NCBI GenBank assembly: GCA_035642125.1 | Contig: DASQSZ010000037.1 | Span: 1 to 20,084, forward strand | Reading direction: 5' to 3' | DNA from: CALAED01 sp937891035 | GTDB lineage: Bacteria > Actinomycetota > Actinomycetes > Streptosporangiales > Streptosporangiaceae | DNA length: 20,084 nt | Shown: in pieces, positions 8,513-15,910 of the stretch | Layout: each line of letters opens with the position of its first letter | Position numbering within the stretch: position 1 is the stretch's first letter | The notes under the pieces: model-generated | Seen by the model: the letters and a program-made list of their open reading frames with translations, nothing else | What the model was told of the DNA's origin: nothing | The model's database searches: none | Translations under genes and position numbers: made by a program

Positions 8513-8635
8513 ATGCCGGGGTGGCTCGCCGTGGAGTTGGCCGAGGACGCCGGCCTGACGCTGATCGGCTTCCTGCGTGGCGACTCGATGAACGTCTACA
8601 GCGGCGCTCATCGCATTACCGGTCAAAACATCTGA
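8513..8635 (+). pseudogene. fdhD: 3' remnant of fdhD (formate dehydrogenase accessory sulfurtransferase)
   Basis: Only the last 38 or so codons of an fdhD gene remain. From 8522 the frame reads WLAVELAEDAGLTL, then IGFLRGDSMNVYSGAHRIT, and stops at TGA 8633-8635. This is the conserved C-terminus of FdhD, where LAVELAE and GFLRG.SMNVY are hallmark segments. FdhD transfers sulfur to the molybdenum cofactor of formate dehydrogenase and is normally about 270-290 residues, so more than 80 percent is missing, including the CxxC-containing loop. The residues just before W (TSGMPG) do not match the family. The copied segment is well preserved and keeps a terminator 26 bases downstream, so the truncation may be recent. 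No formate dehydrogenase gene lies in the window. The fragment is surely non-functional as FdhD. Confidence 0.75.
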
Positions 8636-8661
8636 AATCCCCGGACAACGTCATCCAGTGG

Positions 8662-8686
8662 TGGCCGCCGGTTCAGCCGGCGGCCA
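8662..8686 (+). terminator. Hairpin terminator downstream of the fdhD remnant
   Basis: A 10-bp perfect GC stem, TGGCCGCCGG paired with CCGGCGGCCA, encloses a 5-base TTCAG loop. There is no U-tract, as is usual for actinomycete terminators. It lies 26 bases after the fdhD stop and insulates phoD from upstream transcription. Confidence 0.6.
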
Positions 8687-8740
8687 GCTCCACGTCCCCT
8701 CAGGTCGCGACGCTGCATGCGCTGCCATGCCGGCGAACGA

Positions 8741-8746
8741 GAGGGA
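8741..8746 (+). promoter_or_regulatory. Ribosome binding site of phoD
   Basis: GAGGGA lies 6 bases before the GTG at 8753. It favours this start over the in-frame ATG at 8717, which has no such site and would put extra residues in front of the Tat signal. Confidence 0.65.
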
Positions 8747-8752
8747 AGTCAC

Positions 8753-10435
8753 GTGGCCAAAATCTCCATGGACCGACTGGATCGACGAGCGTTTCTCGAG
8801 GTGAGCGGAGCGGGAGCGGCGGCGGCGCTGATCTTCGGCGCCGGCCCGTACGCCCAGCGCGCCGCGGCCGCCACGCGGCTGCCGGGTAACCCCTTCCGGT
8901 TGGGCGTGGCATCAGGCGACCCGTCACCGGCCGGGGTCGTCCTCTGGACCCGGCTGGCGCCCGATCCCCTCAACACCGACCCGGCGACGCCGGGCGGCAT
9001 GACTCCGGAGCCGGTGCCCGTCCAGTGGGAGATCGCCGAGGACGAGCGGTTCAGCCGCGTGGTCCGGCGGTCGGCCACCCTGGCCCGCCCGGAGCTCGGG
9101 CACTCCGTCCACGCCGAGGTGTCCGGACTGCGGCCGGGCAGGGAGTACTTCTACCGCTTCCGGGCCGCCGGCGAGATCAGCCCCGTGGGGCGGACGAAGA
9201 CGGCGCCCGCCGCCCGCGTCGGCGAGGTGCGGTTCGCCTTCGCCTCCTGCCAGGAGTTCGAGCACGGGTTCTACACCGCCTACCGGCATATGGCGGCCGA
9301 CGACCTCGACGTCATCTTCCATGTCGGCGACTACATCTACGAGTTCGGACCCGACGTGTTCGTCTCCCCCACGGGGAACATCCGCCGGCACATCGGGCCG
9401 GAGATCATGAGGCTCGCCGACTATCGGCTCCGGCACGCGCAGTACCGCAGCGACACCGACCTGCAGGCCGCGCACGCGCACGCGCCCTGGGTGGTCACGT
9501 GGGACGACCACGAGGTGGAGAACAACTACGCCGACGCCATCTCCGAGAACCCCGGCGAGGATCCCGCGGCGTTCCTACGGCGGCGGGCCGCCGCGTACCA
9601 GGCGTACTACGAGAACATGCCACTGCGCAGGACGTCGGTGCCGCGCGGTCCTGACATGCAGCTGTTCCGCCGGATCGGCTACGGGAGCCTGGCCGACTTC
9701 CATGTGCTCGACACCCGCCAGTACCGGTCCGACCAGGCGGCGGGCGACGGCAATGACCCGCCGAACCCCGAGCAGCAGGACCCGGCCCGCTCGCTGACCG
9801 GCGACGACCAGGAACGTTGGCTGATCAACGGCATGGCCCGGTCGCGGGCCCGCTGGCAGATCATTCCCCAGCAGGTGTTCTTCGCCCAACGCGACCTCGC
9901 GGCGGGCGCGGCCGAGCGGTACAGCATGGACGCCTGGGACGGCTACGTCGCCAACCGCGACCGCATCATGCGGGCGATCGCCGCCCGCGACATCGAGAAC
10001 GTCGTCGTGCTCACCGGCGACGTGCACGCCAGCTGGGCGTGCGACCTCAAGGCGGACTGGAGGGATCCAGCTTCGGCGACCCTCGGCGTCGAGTTCGTCG
10101 GGACCTCGGTCACCAGCGGCGGCAACGGGTCCGACGTCCGCGCGGACACCCCGACCATCCTCGGCGAGAACCCGCACATCAAATTCTTCAACAACTTCCG
10201 CGGCTATGTCCGCTGCACCGCGACCCGCGACGACATCCGCGCCGACTACCGCGTGGTGCCGACCATCACCGAGCCGAACGCGCCGGTCTTCACCCGGGCG
10301 ACCTTCCGTTCCGAGGCCGGCCGGCCCGGCTTGCAGCAGATCGCCGACAACCCGCTGCCGAGCGGCCTCGGCCTGGCATCGTCGGCCGAAACCGAGCAGA
10401 CCCGCATCAGCGCCCAAGAGCGCGCCGGTCGCTGA
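8753..10435 (+). CDS. phoD: PhoD-family alkaline phosphatase / phosphodiesterase, Tat-exported, 560 aa
   Basis: Secreted metallophosphatase that releases phosphate from phosphate mono- or diesters outside the cell. The N-terminus has a twin-arginine signal (RLDRRAFLEVSG, R11-R12, then an Ala-rich hydrophobic core ending near AQRAAAA), so it is exported folded. A PhoD N-terminal domain follows (NPFRLGVASGDPSPAGVVLW). The catalytic domain has the expected ligands: SCQ (C166), HVGDYIYEFG (D193), WDDHE (D251, D252, H253) and LTGDVHASW (D423, H425), as in Fe/Ca PhoD enzymes. Length is normal for the family. GTG 8753 was preferred because of its ribosome binding site. It stands alone between the fdhD-remnant terminator and a convergent cupin gene. 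Phosphate control (PhoP box) is plausible, but no clear box was seen in the short upstream region. Family secure; exact substrate unknown. Confidence 0.93.
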   Translation: MAKISMDRLDRRAFLEVSGAGAAAALIFGAGPYAQRAAAATRLPGNPFRLGVASGDPSPAGVVLWTRLAPDPLNTDPATPGGMTPEPVPVQWEIAEDERFSRVVRRSATLARPELGHSVHAEVSGLRPGREYFYRFRAAGEISPVGRTKTAPAARVGEVRFAFASCQEFEHGFYTAYRHMAADDLDVIFHVGDYIYEFGPDVFVSPTGNIRRHIGPEIMRLADYRLRHAQYRSDTDLQAAHAHAPWVVTWDDHEVENNYADAISENPGEDPAAFLRRRAAAYQAYYENMPLRRTSVPRGPDMQLFRRIGYGSLADFHVLDTRQYRSDQAAGDGNDPPNPEQQDPARSLTGDDQERWLINGMARSRARWQIIPQQVFFAQRDLAAGAAERYSMDAWDGYVANRDRIMRAIAARDIENVVVLTGDVHASWACDLKADWRDPASATLGVEFVGTSVTSGGNGSDVRADTPTILGENPHIKFFNNFRGYVRCTATRDDIRADYRVVPTITEPNAPVFTRATFRSEAGRPGLQQIADNPLPSGLGLASSAETEQTRISAQERAGR

Positions 10436-10543
10436 CCGCCGGCCGCCCGCTACCTGGCGCTTCCCCGCACGACCACGCCGGCCCGCACGAGGACGACGAT
10501 AGCCGTGGCTTCCGCATCTCCCGATGCCATGGGAGTAGGGCAC

Positions 10544-10558
10544 CCGGCCTCGGGCCGG
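10544..10558. terminator. Short hairpin between convergent phoD and cupin genes
   Basis: CCGGCC-TCG-GGCCGG forms a 6-bp perfect GC stem with a 3-base loop, directly before the cupin stop codon. It could serve both convergent genes. The stem is short, so the call is tentative. Confidence 0.4.
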
Positions 10559-11020
10559 TCAAGCGGGCGGGAGAAGAGTGACGCCGTAGCGGGCGGCCGC
10601 GGCCGCGACCGCGGGCAGGTCAGGGGTGGTGGGCTCGGGCAGCTCGGTGCTGTGTGCGGGCTGCCCGATGGCGGCGAAGAACTGCTCGAACCCGGCGGGG
10701 GTGAGCAGCACCAGAACGTGGACCTCAGCGGTCTTGGCGTGCAGGCTGTGCGGAATCCCGCGGGGCAGGAACACGCACTCGCCGGGCCCGGCGCTGACCG
10801 TGGTGTCATCGCCGATGGTGGCCGCCAGCCGCCCGTCGATGACGTAGAACGACTCGTCCTCGTTGGCGTGCACATGCCGGGGCGGCTCGCCGGCCGGGGT
10901 GAGGCGCTGCTCGAGGACCGCGAGCCGCCCCCCGGTATCGGCCGCCGTCGCGACGAACCGCATCCAGGTGTTGAACATCCAGATCATCTCGCCCGCGCGG
11001 GCGGTGACGTCGTCAGTCAT
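10559..11020 (-). CDS. Single-domain cupin protein, 153 aa
   Basis: Small cytosolic beta-barrel protein of the cupin superfamily. Cupin motif 1 is clear: RHVHANEDESFYVIDGRL gives the HxH, Glu and closing Gly. Motif 2 is GECVFLPRGIPHSLHA with the PxG-type turn and the third His. Together these make a 3-His/1-Glu metal site. The N-terminal helix (AGEMIWMFNTWMRF) and the Ala-rich C-terminal helix are typical of quercetin-dioxygenase-like single cupins. The reaction cannot be deduced; dioxygenase, isomerase or sensor roles are all known. The ATG at 11020 was chosen over a longer frame (to 11053) because GAGGGG lies 10 bases upstream. A perfect -35 TTGACA sits on the minus strand at 11058-11063, but its -10 partner is poor. 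The gene is convergent with phoD and divergent from the XRE regulator, which could control it. Confidence 0.85.
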   Translation of the reverse strand: MTDDVTARAGEMIWMFNTWMRFVATAADTGGRLAVLEQRLTPAGEPPRHVHANEDESFYVIDGRLAATIGDDTTVSAGPGECVFLPRGIPHSLHAKTAEVHVLVLLTPAGFEQFFAAIGQPAHSTELPEPTTPDLPAVAAAAARYGVTLLPPA

Positions 11021-11352
11021 GGTGCCGAGCCCCCTCGCACATAAATGCCCCACCCAGTGTCAAACTTCTTATTGAGCTTGTTCCCGGCGCCATATCGAGC
11101 GATGCGGACGTGACCGGGACTTTCGACGACTTCTTTTGCGGTACTCGCGCCGCTGGCGCCGCGCGACCCCCCGGCTACGAGCGGGCCGACATGGCCCCCG
11201 GCAACCGTTGCCCCCGGTCGCGTCTGACGCGGTCTCAGGCCCCGTACAAGGCGTTGACGCGGTGGAGGCGCGGCCTTTCTCAGTGAAAGAAATCGGATCG
11301 AGAAGGCCCGCTTACTCGCGTTTCGCGCGAGCCAAAAACGTTCTGGCATCGC
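11021..11352. other. Divergent intergenic region between the cupin and XRE genes
   Basis: This region must hold the promoters of two divergent genes. On the minus strand TTGACA (11058-11063) fits a cupin -35. On the plus strand TTGACG (11254-11259) could be a -35 for the XRE gene, but no good -10 follows. The 9-mer TGACGCGGT occurs twice, at 11225-11233 and 11255-11263, exactly 30 bp apart and overlapping that -35, so it could be an operator pair. No RNA gene or ORF with a family signature is seen. Confidence 0.35.
11031..11036 (-). promoter_or_regulatory. Ribosome binding site of the cupin gene
   Basis: The minus strand reads GAGGGG, 10 bases before ATG 11020. It supports this start rather than the upstream alternative at 11053. 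Confidence 0.5.
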
Positions 11353-12558
11353 TTGATTACCGGTAGTCAACCCCGCCGGAATCCGGGTAGCCTGCCCGCC
11401 ACGGAAGCCCACAGCCTCCCCGAAGCGCTTAATCTGATCATGGAGCAGCGACGTTGCTCCCAAAGTCAACTTGGCCGCGACCTGGGGAAAGGGCAGACCT
11501 GGGTATCGGAAACGATCCGCGGTGTACGCGGACTCGACTTCGCAAAAGTGATCAACGTTCTGGCGCGGGTAGGTTGGGAAGTCGTAATACGCCCCAAAAG
11601 GGAGAAGCCAGACCCGGTGAAGCGTCGAGAATTCGTCACCGTGGCTGCGTCCGTCATGTTCGTTCCGTCCCCTAAGGCCGGGCCGTACGAAGATCCGGCG
11701 AATGTGCTGGATCTGGCCCGGCGGGTCGCCCACGCGCGAGACGAGTTCGGGGGCGGAGCGACCGCCGCCGGCGCGTTGCGGCACATTCGGCGAATACAGC
11801 CGATGGTGATGGGCCGAGACAGGCGGCTGCAAGAAGCCGCGGCGCACCTCGCCACAGAGGCCGTCTGGACGTTAAACGACGCCCGCCGTTTCGACACGGG
11901 AGAAAACGTCGGCAGGCTCGCCCTGGAGCTGGCCAAGCGCAGCGAGAGCCCTTATGCGCAGTCGTGCGCCTACAGCGCCCTCACGACGCTCAATGTCGAA
12001 CGGAGCAGCCTCGATCGAGCCTTGCTCTACGCCAAACACGGCGTGCGGCTCCGCGACGTTCCCGAAGGCCAGCACGCGTGGATGCGGGTACGCAATGCGT
12101 GGGCGCTCGCGCTGGTGCGCGGACAACAGCGCGCATCGCGTGATGAGCTGGAGAGCGCCCAGGGGCCACTCGTGGATCGGGCCTTCTGGGACCTATCCGA
12201 ATTGGACGTCGCCGACATGATGGGCAGCATCGGCATAGCGCTCAACCGCGTAGGGGCCCATCGCGAAGCACACGACACGCTTGACGAGGCGGTCGCTCTC
12301 TTGGGCGGCACACGACCTAACCTGCAAAGCGAGTTCCTGGCAGAGCAGGTGATTCCCGCATTGCGGATGTCGCGGCCATCGCTCGCTGCCGATCGCATGC
12401 TGGCCCTGGCGCACGTCGCTCCGCTGGTCGACTCTGGAAGGGTCGACGGCTATCTGCGGGATGTGCTCAGCGAGTCGGCCAAGTGGGCGACCGTGCCGGA
12501 GATCCGCGCCGCACGAGACCAGCTCAAGACGCTCGTCCCCGCCGCCGTACCCTCGTAG
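11353..12558 (+). CDS. XRE-family regulator with TPR-like C-terminal domain, 401 aa
   Basis: Predicted DNA-binding regulator. Residues 23-78 form an XRE/Cro-type helix-turn-helix: SLPEALNLIMEQRRCSQSQL, then GKGQTWVSETIRG as recognition helix. After a basic linker (RPKREKPDPVKRREF) comes a roughly 300-residue all-helical region with repeated Ala-rich helices (AYSALTTLNVERSSLDRALL, GIALNRVGAHREAHDTLDEA) that resembles the TPR-like sensor part of actinomycete regulators of this size. Such proteins usually sense a peptide or partner protein; the ligand here is unknown. The start is uncertain: an in-frame TGA at 11284 limits it, TTG 11353 is the first possible start and has no Shine-Dalgarno, while ATG 11440 would cut into the HTH. 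It lies divergent to the cupin gene and 193 bp before the hydrolase; either may be a target. Family confident, targets unknown. Confidence 0.85.
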   Translation: MITGSQPRRNPGSLPATEAHSLPEALNLIMEQRRCSQSQLGRDLGKGQTWVSETIRGVRGLDFAKVINVLARVGWEVVIRPKREKPDPVKRREFVTVAASVMFVPSPKAGPYEDPANVLDLARRVAHARDEFGGGATAAGALRHIRRIQPMVMGRDRRLQEAAAHLATEAVWTLNDARRFDTGENVGRLALELAKRSESPYAQSCAYSALTTLNVERSSLDRALLYAKHGVRLRDVPEGQHAWMRVRNAWALALVRGQQRASRDELESAQGPLVDRAFWDLSELDVADMMGSIGIALNRVGAHREAHDTLDEAVALLGGTRPNLQSEFLAEQVIPALRMSRPSLAADRMLALAHVAPLVDSGRVDGYLRDVLSESAKWATVPEIRAARDQLKTLVPAAVPS

Positions 12559-12751
12559 CGCCGGCACAGCGGCCAAGCCCGCCCTGGAATGTGCTTGACC
12601 AGCGGCCGCCGGCACGATCCGACACCGCAGGGCGTACGCCTGTGCCGACGTCGCCGCCCGCGCCCCGAGCGGACGTCGTACTACGCCGCGAAAGCCGACC
12701 TCGCTGTGCAACCCGCCCCGGGCCTGTCCGTAGCTACCCCAGGGAGAATCG

Positions 12752-13609
12752 ATGGCCCCCACCTCCACGCTGGTATTCGTTCACGGTTTTTGGCATGGCT
12801 CCTGGTGCTGGAGCGAAGTCATCCCCAATGTGGTGGCCGCCGGTCACCTGGCCGTCGCGGTGGACATGGCTGGTCACGGGCTGTACGCCCGCCGTCCTCG
12901 GTGGTTCACCGAAAAGCCGTACCACCCCGACGCCCGGTCGGCCGCAGTCGGCACGGAGATTTCGCCCGTGGCGGACGTGCGTCTCGGCGATGCGGCCGAG
13001 TTGCTGCGTTCGCAGATCAAGCGAATCGGCAATGGCGAGCCGGTGACGGTGGTCGCCCATAGCGCGGCCGGTCCCGTACTGACGCGAGTCACCCAGCAGA
13101 CGCCTGAGCTGGTCGGGCACGCGGTGTATCTTTCCGCGTACATGCCGGCATCTGACGTGCCGGCCGCGGCATACACGCGGATGCCCGAGGCCGCCGATGA
13201 TCAGGTCGCGCCGTTGTTGCAGGGCGACCCGGCCCAGATTGGCGCGCTACGGCTGGACTTGGCAACGGACGACGCGGCCTACCGGCAGCGGCTTTACGAG
13301 GCGTTCTATGGTGACGTAGACCCGGTCCTCGCCGACGCCGCCACCGGCCTGCTGACGCCCGACGGTCCGATCGGCGTCATGCTCGACACCACCACACTGA
13401 CCCACGACGGCTGGGGATCGGTGCGGCGCTCGTACCTCACCTGCGCAAGGGACATGGCGATCAGGCCGGCCCTGCAGGCGAAGTTCATCGCCGAGGCCGA
13501 CGTGGCTTTCCCGGACAACCCGACCACCATCGTCACGCTCGACGCCTCCCATTCGCCATTCCTCTCGATACCCAACGAGGTGGCCGACATCGTCACCTCC
13601 TTTGGCTGA
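12752..13609 (+). CDS. Alpha/beta-fold hydrolase (EstC / plant methylesterase-like), 285 aa
   Basis: Cytosolic serine hydrolase. The first strand and oxyanion region read LVFVHGFWHGSWCW, the HGxxHGxWxW signature of the esterase/hydroxynitrile-lyase-like group. The nucleophile elbow is VVAHSAAG (S104), the likely acid is D234 in CARDMAI, and the catalytic His is H267 in DASHSPFLS. The length fits single-domain members. Start: ATG 12752 with GGGAG 5 bases upstream. The substrate cannot be named; relatives hydrolyse small esters. It lies 193 bp after the XRE regulator on the same strand, with no obvious promoter or terminator between, so co-transcription is possible. It is convergent with the SDR gene, separated by a large palindrome. 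Family secure. Confidence 0.9.
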   Translation: MAPTSTLVFVHGFWHGSWCWSEVIPNVVAAGHLAVAVDMAGHGLYARRPRWFTEKPYHPDARSAAVGTEISPVADVRLGDAAELLRSQIKRIGNGEPVTVVAHSAAGPVLTRVTQQTPELVGHAVYLSAYMPASDVPAAAYTRMPEAADDQVAPLLQGDPAQIGALRLDLATDDAAYRQRLYEAFYGDVDPVLADAATGLLTPDGPIGVMLDTTTLTHDGWGSVRRSYLTCARDMAIRPALQAKFIAEADVAFPDNPTTIVTLDASHSPFLSIPNEVADIVTSFG

Positions 13610-13707
13610 CACGAAGCCAAGACTTCGCCGCGCGGCCGGAAACCGCGGCCGGCCTCGCCCGCTGTCTTACACCCGGCGAATGAGGCGGCACGGCCGGTGG
13701 GAAATGG

Positions 13708-13743
13708 GTCGGTCCGGCGCAGCACGTGCTGCGCCGGACCGAC
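13708..13743. terminator. Perfect 36-bp palindrome, likely bidirectional terminator
   Basis: Both 18-base arms (GTCGGTCCGGCGCAGCAC and its exact complement) meet with no spacer around a central CACGTG. As RNA it folds into a 16-bp GC-rich stem with an ACGT loop from either strand. It lies between convergent genes, about 100 bases after the hydrolase stop and about 30 before the SDR stop, as expected for a shared terminator. An operator function cannot be ruled out. Confidence 0.75.
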
Positions 13744-13754
13744 TCCATGGTTCA

Positions 13755-13770
13755 CGCCGCGAACGCGGCG
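13755..13770. terminator. Second GC hairpin next to the palindrome
   Basis: CGCCGC-GAAC-GCGGCG gives a 6-bp stem with a GAAC tetraloop, just beyond the SDR stop codon. It is probably part of the same termination region, serving the SDR gene first. Confidence 0.5.
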
Positions 13771-13775
13771 AGTTG

Positions 13776-14810
13776 TCACGCCTTGAGCAGCCGCTCGCTC
13801 AGTTCCCAGAGTCGCCGAGCCGATTCTGGATCGACGGCGTGCGGTACGACGTCGGACGGGGGTACCGGGTCGGAACCGAAGGTGAAGTCCGCCGGGTTCT
13901 CATCCAGCGGTGAGATGTCATTGTCCTTCAGGTAGACACCGCCGATCCGGGCAAGCAGCGGGCTGGTCGCGGCGAACACTGTGGTGCTGGCCCCCTGTTG
14001 CGGCGTTTTCATCTCGCGGTCGGGGTCGATGATCTGCCGACCGGAATCGTCGATCAGTCCCATGGCCCGTAGTTCGTCGTCGCTCAGCCAGGGTGTCCGC
14101 TCTTCGCCCGCGGCCAGCCAGGGCCCGAGGTTCGTGCCGAGGACGATGCCCGGGTGTACGGCGTAGCCGCGGATTCCGTCTTCGGCCCAGCGACGGTCCA
14201 ACTCGACGGCGAGCAGGACGTTGGCGGTCTTTGACTGGCCGTATCCGAGTATGCCGTCGTAGCCGGTGGTGAAGTGCGGGTCGTCCCAGCGGATGTCGGA
14301 GACGCGGTGGCCGCCGGAGGTCAGGTTGACGACTCGGGCGCCGTGCGCGGCGCGCAGGGCGGGCAGCAGTCCCAGCGTGAGCTGGAAGTGGCCGAGGTGG
14401 TTGGTCGCGAACTGCGACTCGTAACCGCGGGCGTCCCGCACCAGTGGGCCACTCATGATGCCGGCGTTGTTGATGAGGATGTGCAGCGGGCGGCCGGAGT
14501 CGAGGTACCGAGCGGCGAAGGCGTCGATCGAGGCCGGGTCGAGGAGGTCCAGCTGATCGGTCTTGACGCGCTCTAACATCCCGGCGGCCAGCGCGGAGGC
14601 GGCGCGGTCCGGGTCGCGTGCGGCCACGGTGACGGACGCGCCGGCCTTGGCCAGCGCACGGGTGGTCTCCAGGCCGATCCCGACGTGACCGCCGGTGACG
14701 ACGACGTCCTTGCCGGCCAGGTCGATGCCCTTGAGGACCTCGTCGGCCGTCGATGCCGCGGTGAAGCCGGAGCCGATGGGGTGCTGCTTGTGTGTGGTGT
14801 TCTGCGTCAT
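13776..14810 (-). CDS. Short-chain dehydrogenase/reductase (retinol dehydrogenase/WWOX-like), 344 aa
   Basis: NAD(P)-dependent oxidoreductase with a Rossmann fold. The cofactor loop is VVVTGGHVGIG (residues 37-46), followed by ARDPDRA, whose Arg suggests NADP preference. ILINNAGIM is the NAG motif. The active site is S165 (NLTSGGHR), Y190 and K194 (YGQSKTAN). The 25-residue Ser-Tyr spacing is typical of the retinol-dehydrogenase/WWOX-like group. Substrate unknown. The ATG at 14810 was chosen because the frame upstream of it (to 14885) overlaps the divergent araC-type gene and has no motif. The purine-rich GAGTGAGGG immediately upstream is a poorly spaced Shine-Dalgarno. The divergent AraC-type regulator 73 bp away is the likely controller, a common arrangement for this enzyme type. 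Confidence 0.9.
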   Translation of the reverse strand: MTQNTTHKQHPIGSGFTAASTADEVLKGIDLAGKDVVVTGGHVGIGLETTRALAKAGASVTVAARDPDRAASALAAGMLERVKTDQLDLLDPASIDAFAARYLDSGRPLHILINNAGIMSGPLVRDARGYESQFATNHLGHFQLTLGLLPALRAAHGARVVNLTSGGHRVSDIRWDDPHFTTGYDGILGYGQSKTANVLLAVELDRRWAEDGIRGYAVHPGIVLGTNLGPWLAAGEERTPWLSDDELRAMGLIDDSGRQIIDPDREMKTPQQGASTTVFAATSPLLARIGGVYLKDNDISPLDENPADFTFGSDPVPPSDVVPHAVDPESARRLWELSERLLKA

Positions 14811-14848
14811 GCCCTCACTCTGCGCGCGTCCGTCCGTACTCTGAATGG

Positions 14849-14877
14849 TTGAAGGTCCGCATTTCTTGCGCGATAGT
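14849..14877 (+). promoter_or_regulatory. Promoter of the AraC-type gene, probably leaderless
   Basis: TTGAAG (14849-14854), a 17-base spacer and GATAGT (14872-14877) resemble a housekeeping promoter. The ATG at 14884 begins 7 bases after the -10, so transcription would start at or next to the start codon. The lack of a Shine-Dalgarno fits a leaderless message. Confidence 0.5.
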
Positions 14878-14883
14878 ACGAGC

Positions 14884-15819
14884 ATGGTCGGCGATCAACT
14901 ATCCGAGGTTTTCGACCTCATCGAGATACGCGGACTCCTGACCGGCGGGTTCGCGGTGCGGGGGCCGTGGGTGTCGAGTGGGGCCATCGAGGAGACGCTG
15001 AAGTTCTTCGCGATGGTGTGCGGCCGGGCTCGGCTGACCACCGACGGCATCGACGGTCCGATCGATCTCGCGCCGGGCGACGTCGCGATCCTGAACAACC
15101 GGTCGTGGCTGGAGTTGCGGGGCGGTGCCGGCGACGGGCCGCCCCGCGAGGTCATGCCAACAGTGGCCGACGCCTCCATCCGCCTCGACGGTGCCGATCG
15201 CGGCATCGACGACGTCGTCATCGGCGGCCGCGTCGACCTCAACCCGGCCGGTCGGGCACTGCTACTGCAGGCGCTCCCGCCGGTGGCGCACGTCCGGGCA
15301 TCGGCGGTTACAGCGACCAATCTGCGCGGCAGTCTCGACCGGCTGTTCGACGAGGTGACCGGCAACCGGATCGGTTCGGCCTTCGCGATTCGGCAGTACG
15401 GCCAGCTCCTGCTGCTCGAGGTATTGCGGGCATACGTCGAGCAGGCGCACCTACCCTCCGGATGGCTGCGCGCCCTGACCGACGAACGACTGCGTCCGGC
15501 GCTCACGCTCATGCACACCGCCCCCGCAAAGCCTTGGGGTTTGGAGGAGCTGGCGCGCGCCGCGACGATGTCGCGAACGTCGTTCGCCGAACGCTTCCGC
15601 ACCGTGGCGGGCATGCCACCGCTGACCTACCTCAACCGCTGGCGAATGCTGCTGGCGCAGCGCGCTCTCCGTGACAGCGACGTGCGCGTCGGCTCGCTGG
15701 CGGTCGAACTCGGCTACTCCTCGGAAAGTGCGTTCAGCAATGCGTTCAAACGCGAAGTGGGAGAGTCCCCGCTTCGCTACCGGCACCGGGTGCGCGACGA
15801 AGCGTCCCAGGCCAACTGA
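14884..15819 (+). CDS. AraC-family transcriptional regulator with cupin-type sensor domain, 311 aa
   Basis: DNA-binding regulator. Residues 1-190 or so match the cupin_6 type N-terminal domain of AraC regulators (DLIEIRGLLTGGFAVRG, LAPGDVAILNN), which senses a small ligand or oxidant. The C-terminal AraC DNA-binding domain, about 210-305, has both helix-turn-helix units: GLEELARAATMSRTSFAERF and GSLAVELGYSSESAFSNAFK, followed by GESPLRYR. The ATG at 14884 was chosen because a promoter-like pair sits just upstream and the domain begins there; a frame from 14845 would overlap that promoter. The SDR gene is divergent at 73 bp and is the likely target. Regulators of this subfamily commonly sit beside an SDR or oxidoreductase they activate. 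Family certain; ligand unknown. Confidence 0.92.
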   Translation: MVGDQLSEVFDLIEIRGLLTGGFAVRGPWVSSGAIEETLKFFAMVCGRARLTTDGIDGPIDLAPGDVAILNNRSWLELRGGAGDGPPREVMPTVADASIRLDGADRGIDDVVIGGRVDLNPAGRALLLQALPPVAHVRASAVTATNLRGSLDRLFDEVTGNRIGSAFAIRQYGQLLLLEVLRAYVEQAHLPSGWLRALTDERLRPALTLMHTAPAKPWGLEELARAATMSRTSFAERFRTVAGMPPLTYLNRWRMLLAQRALRDSDVRVGSLAVELGYSSESAFSNAFKREVGESPLRYRHRVRDEASQAN

Positions 15820-15837
15820 TCGCACGTTCGGCCGTGC

Positions 15838-15881
15838 CTGTGGGTGCCCGCGGCGGCTACGCCACCCGCCGCGGGCCACAG
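15838..15881. terminator. Large bidirectional hairpin between AraC-type and M14 genes
   Basis: The arms GCCCGCGGCGG (15846-15856) and CCGCCGCGGGC (15866-15876) form an 11-bp perfect stem with a 9-base loop. CTGTG (15838-15842) and CACAG (15877-15881) extend it beyond a 3-base bulge. It lies between two convergent genes, 19 and 30 bases from their stops. Confidence 0.7.
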
Positions 15882-15910
15882 CCGGCAATCGGCGGCACTT
15901 CTACGGTCAC

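Noticed and set aside
8207..8626. 139-codon minus-strand open frame (and a 69-codon one inside it at 8305-8514)
   Set aside because: It runs antisense through the fdhD remnant, lacks a ribosome binding site and has no recognisable motif.
8717..8752. ATG at 8717 as the phoD start
   Set aside because: It would add 12 residues before the Tat signal and has no Shine-Dalgarno, while GTG 8753 has GAGGGA at good spacing.
11017..11847. 276-codon minus-strand frame opposite the XRE gene and its promoter region
   Set aside because: It overlaps a well-supported HTH regulator and a divergent promoter region and shows no domain.
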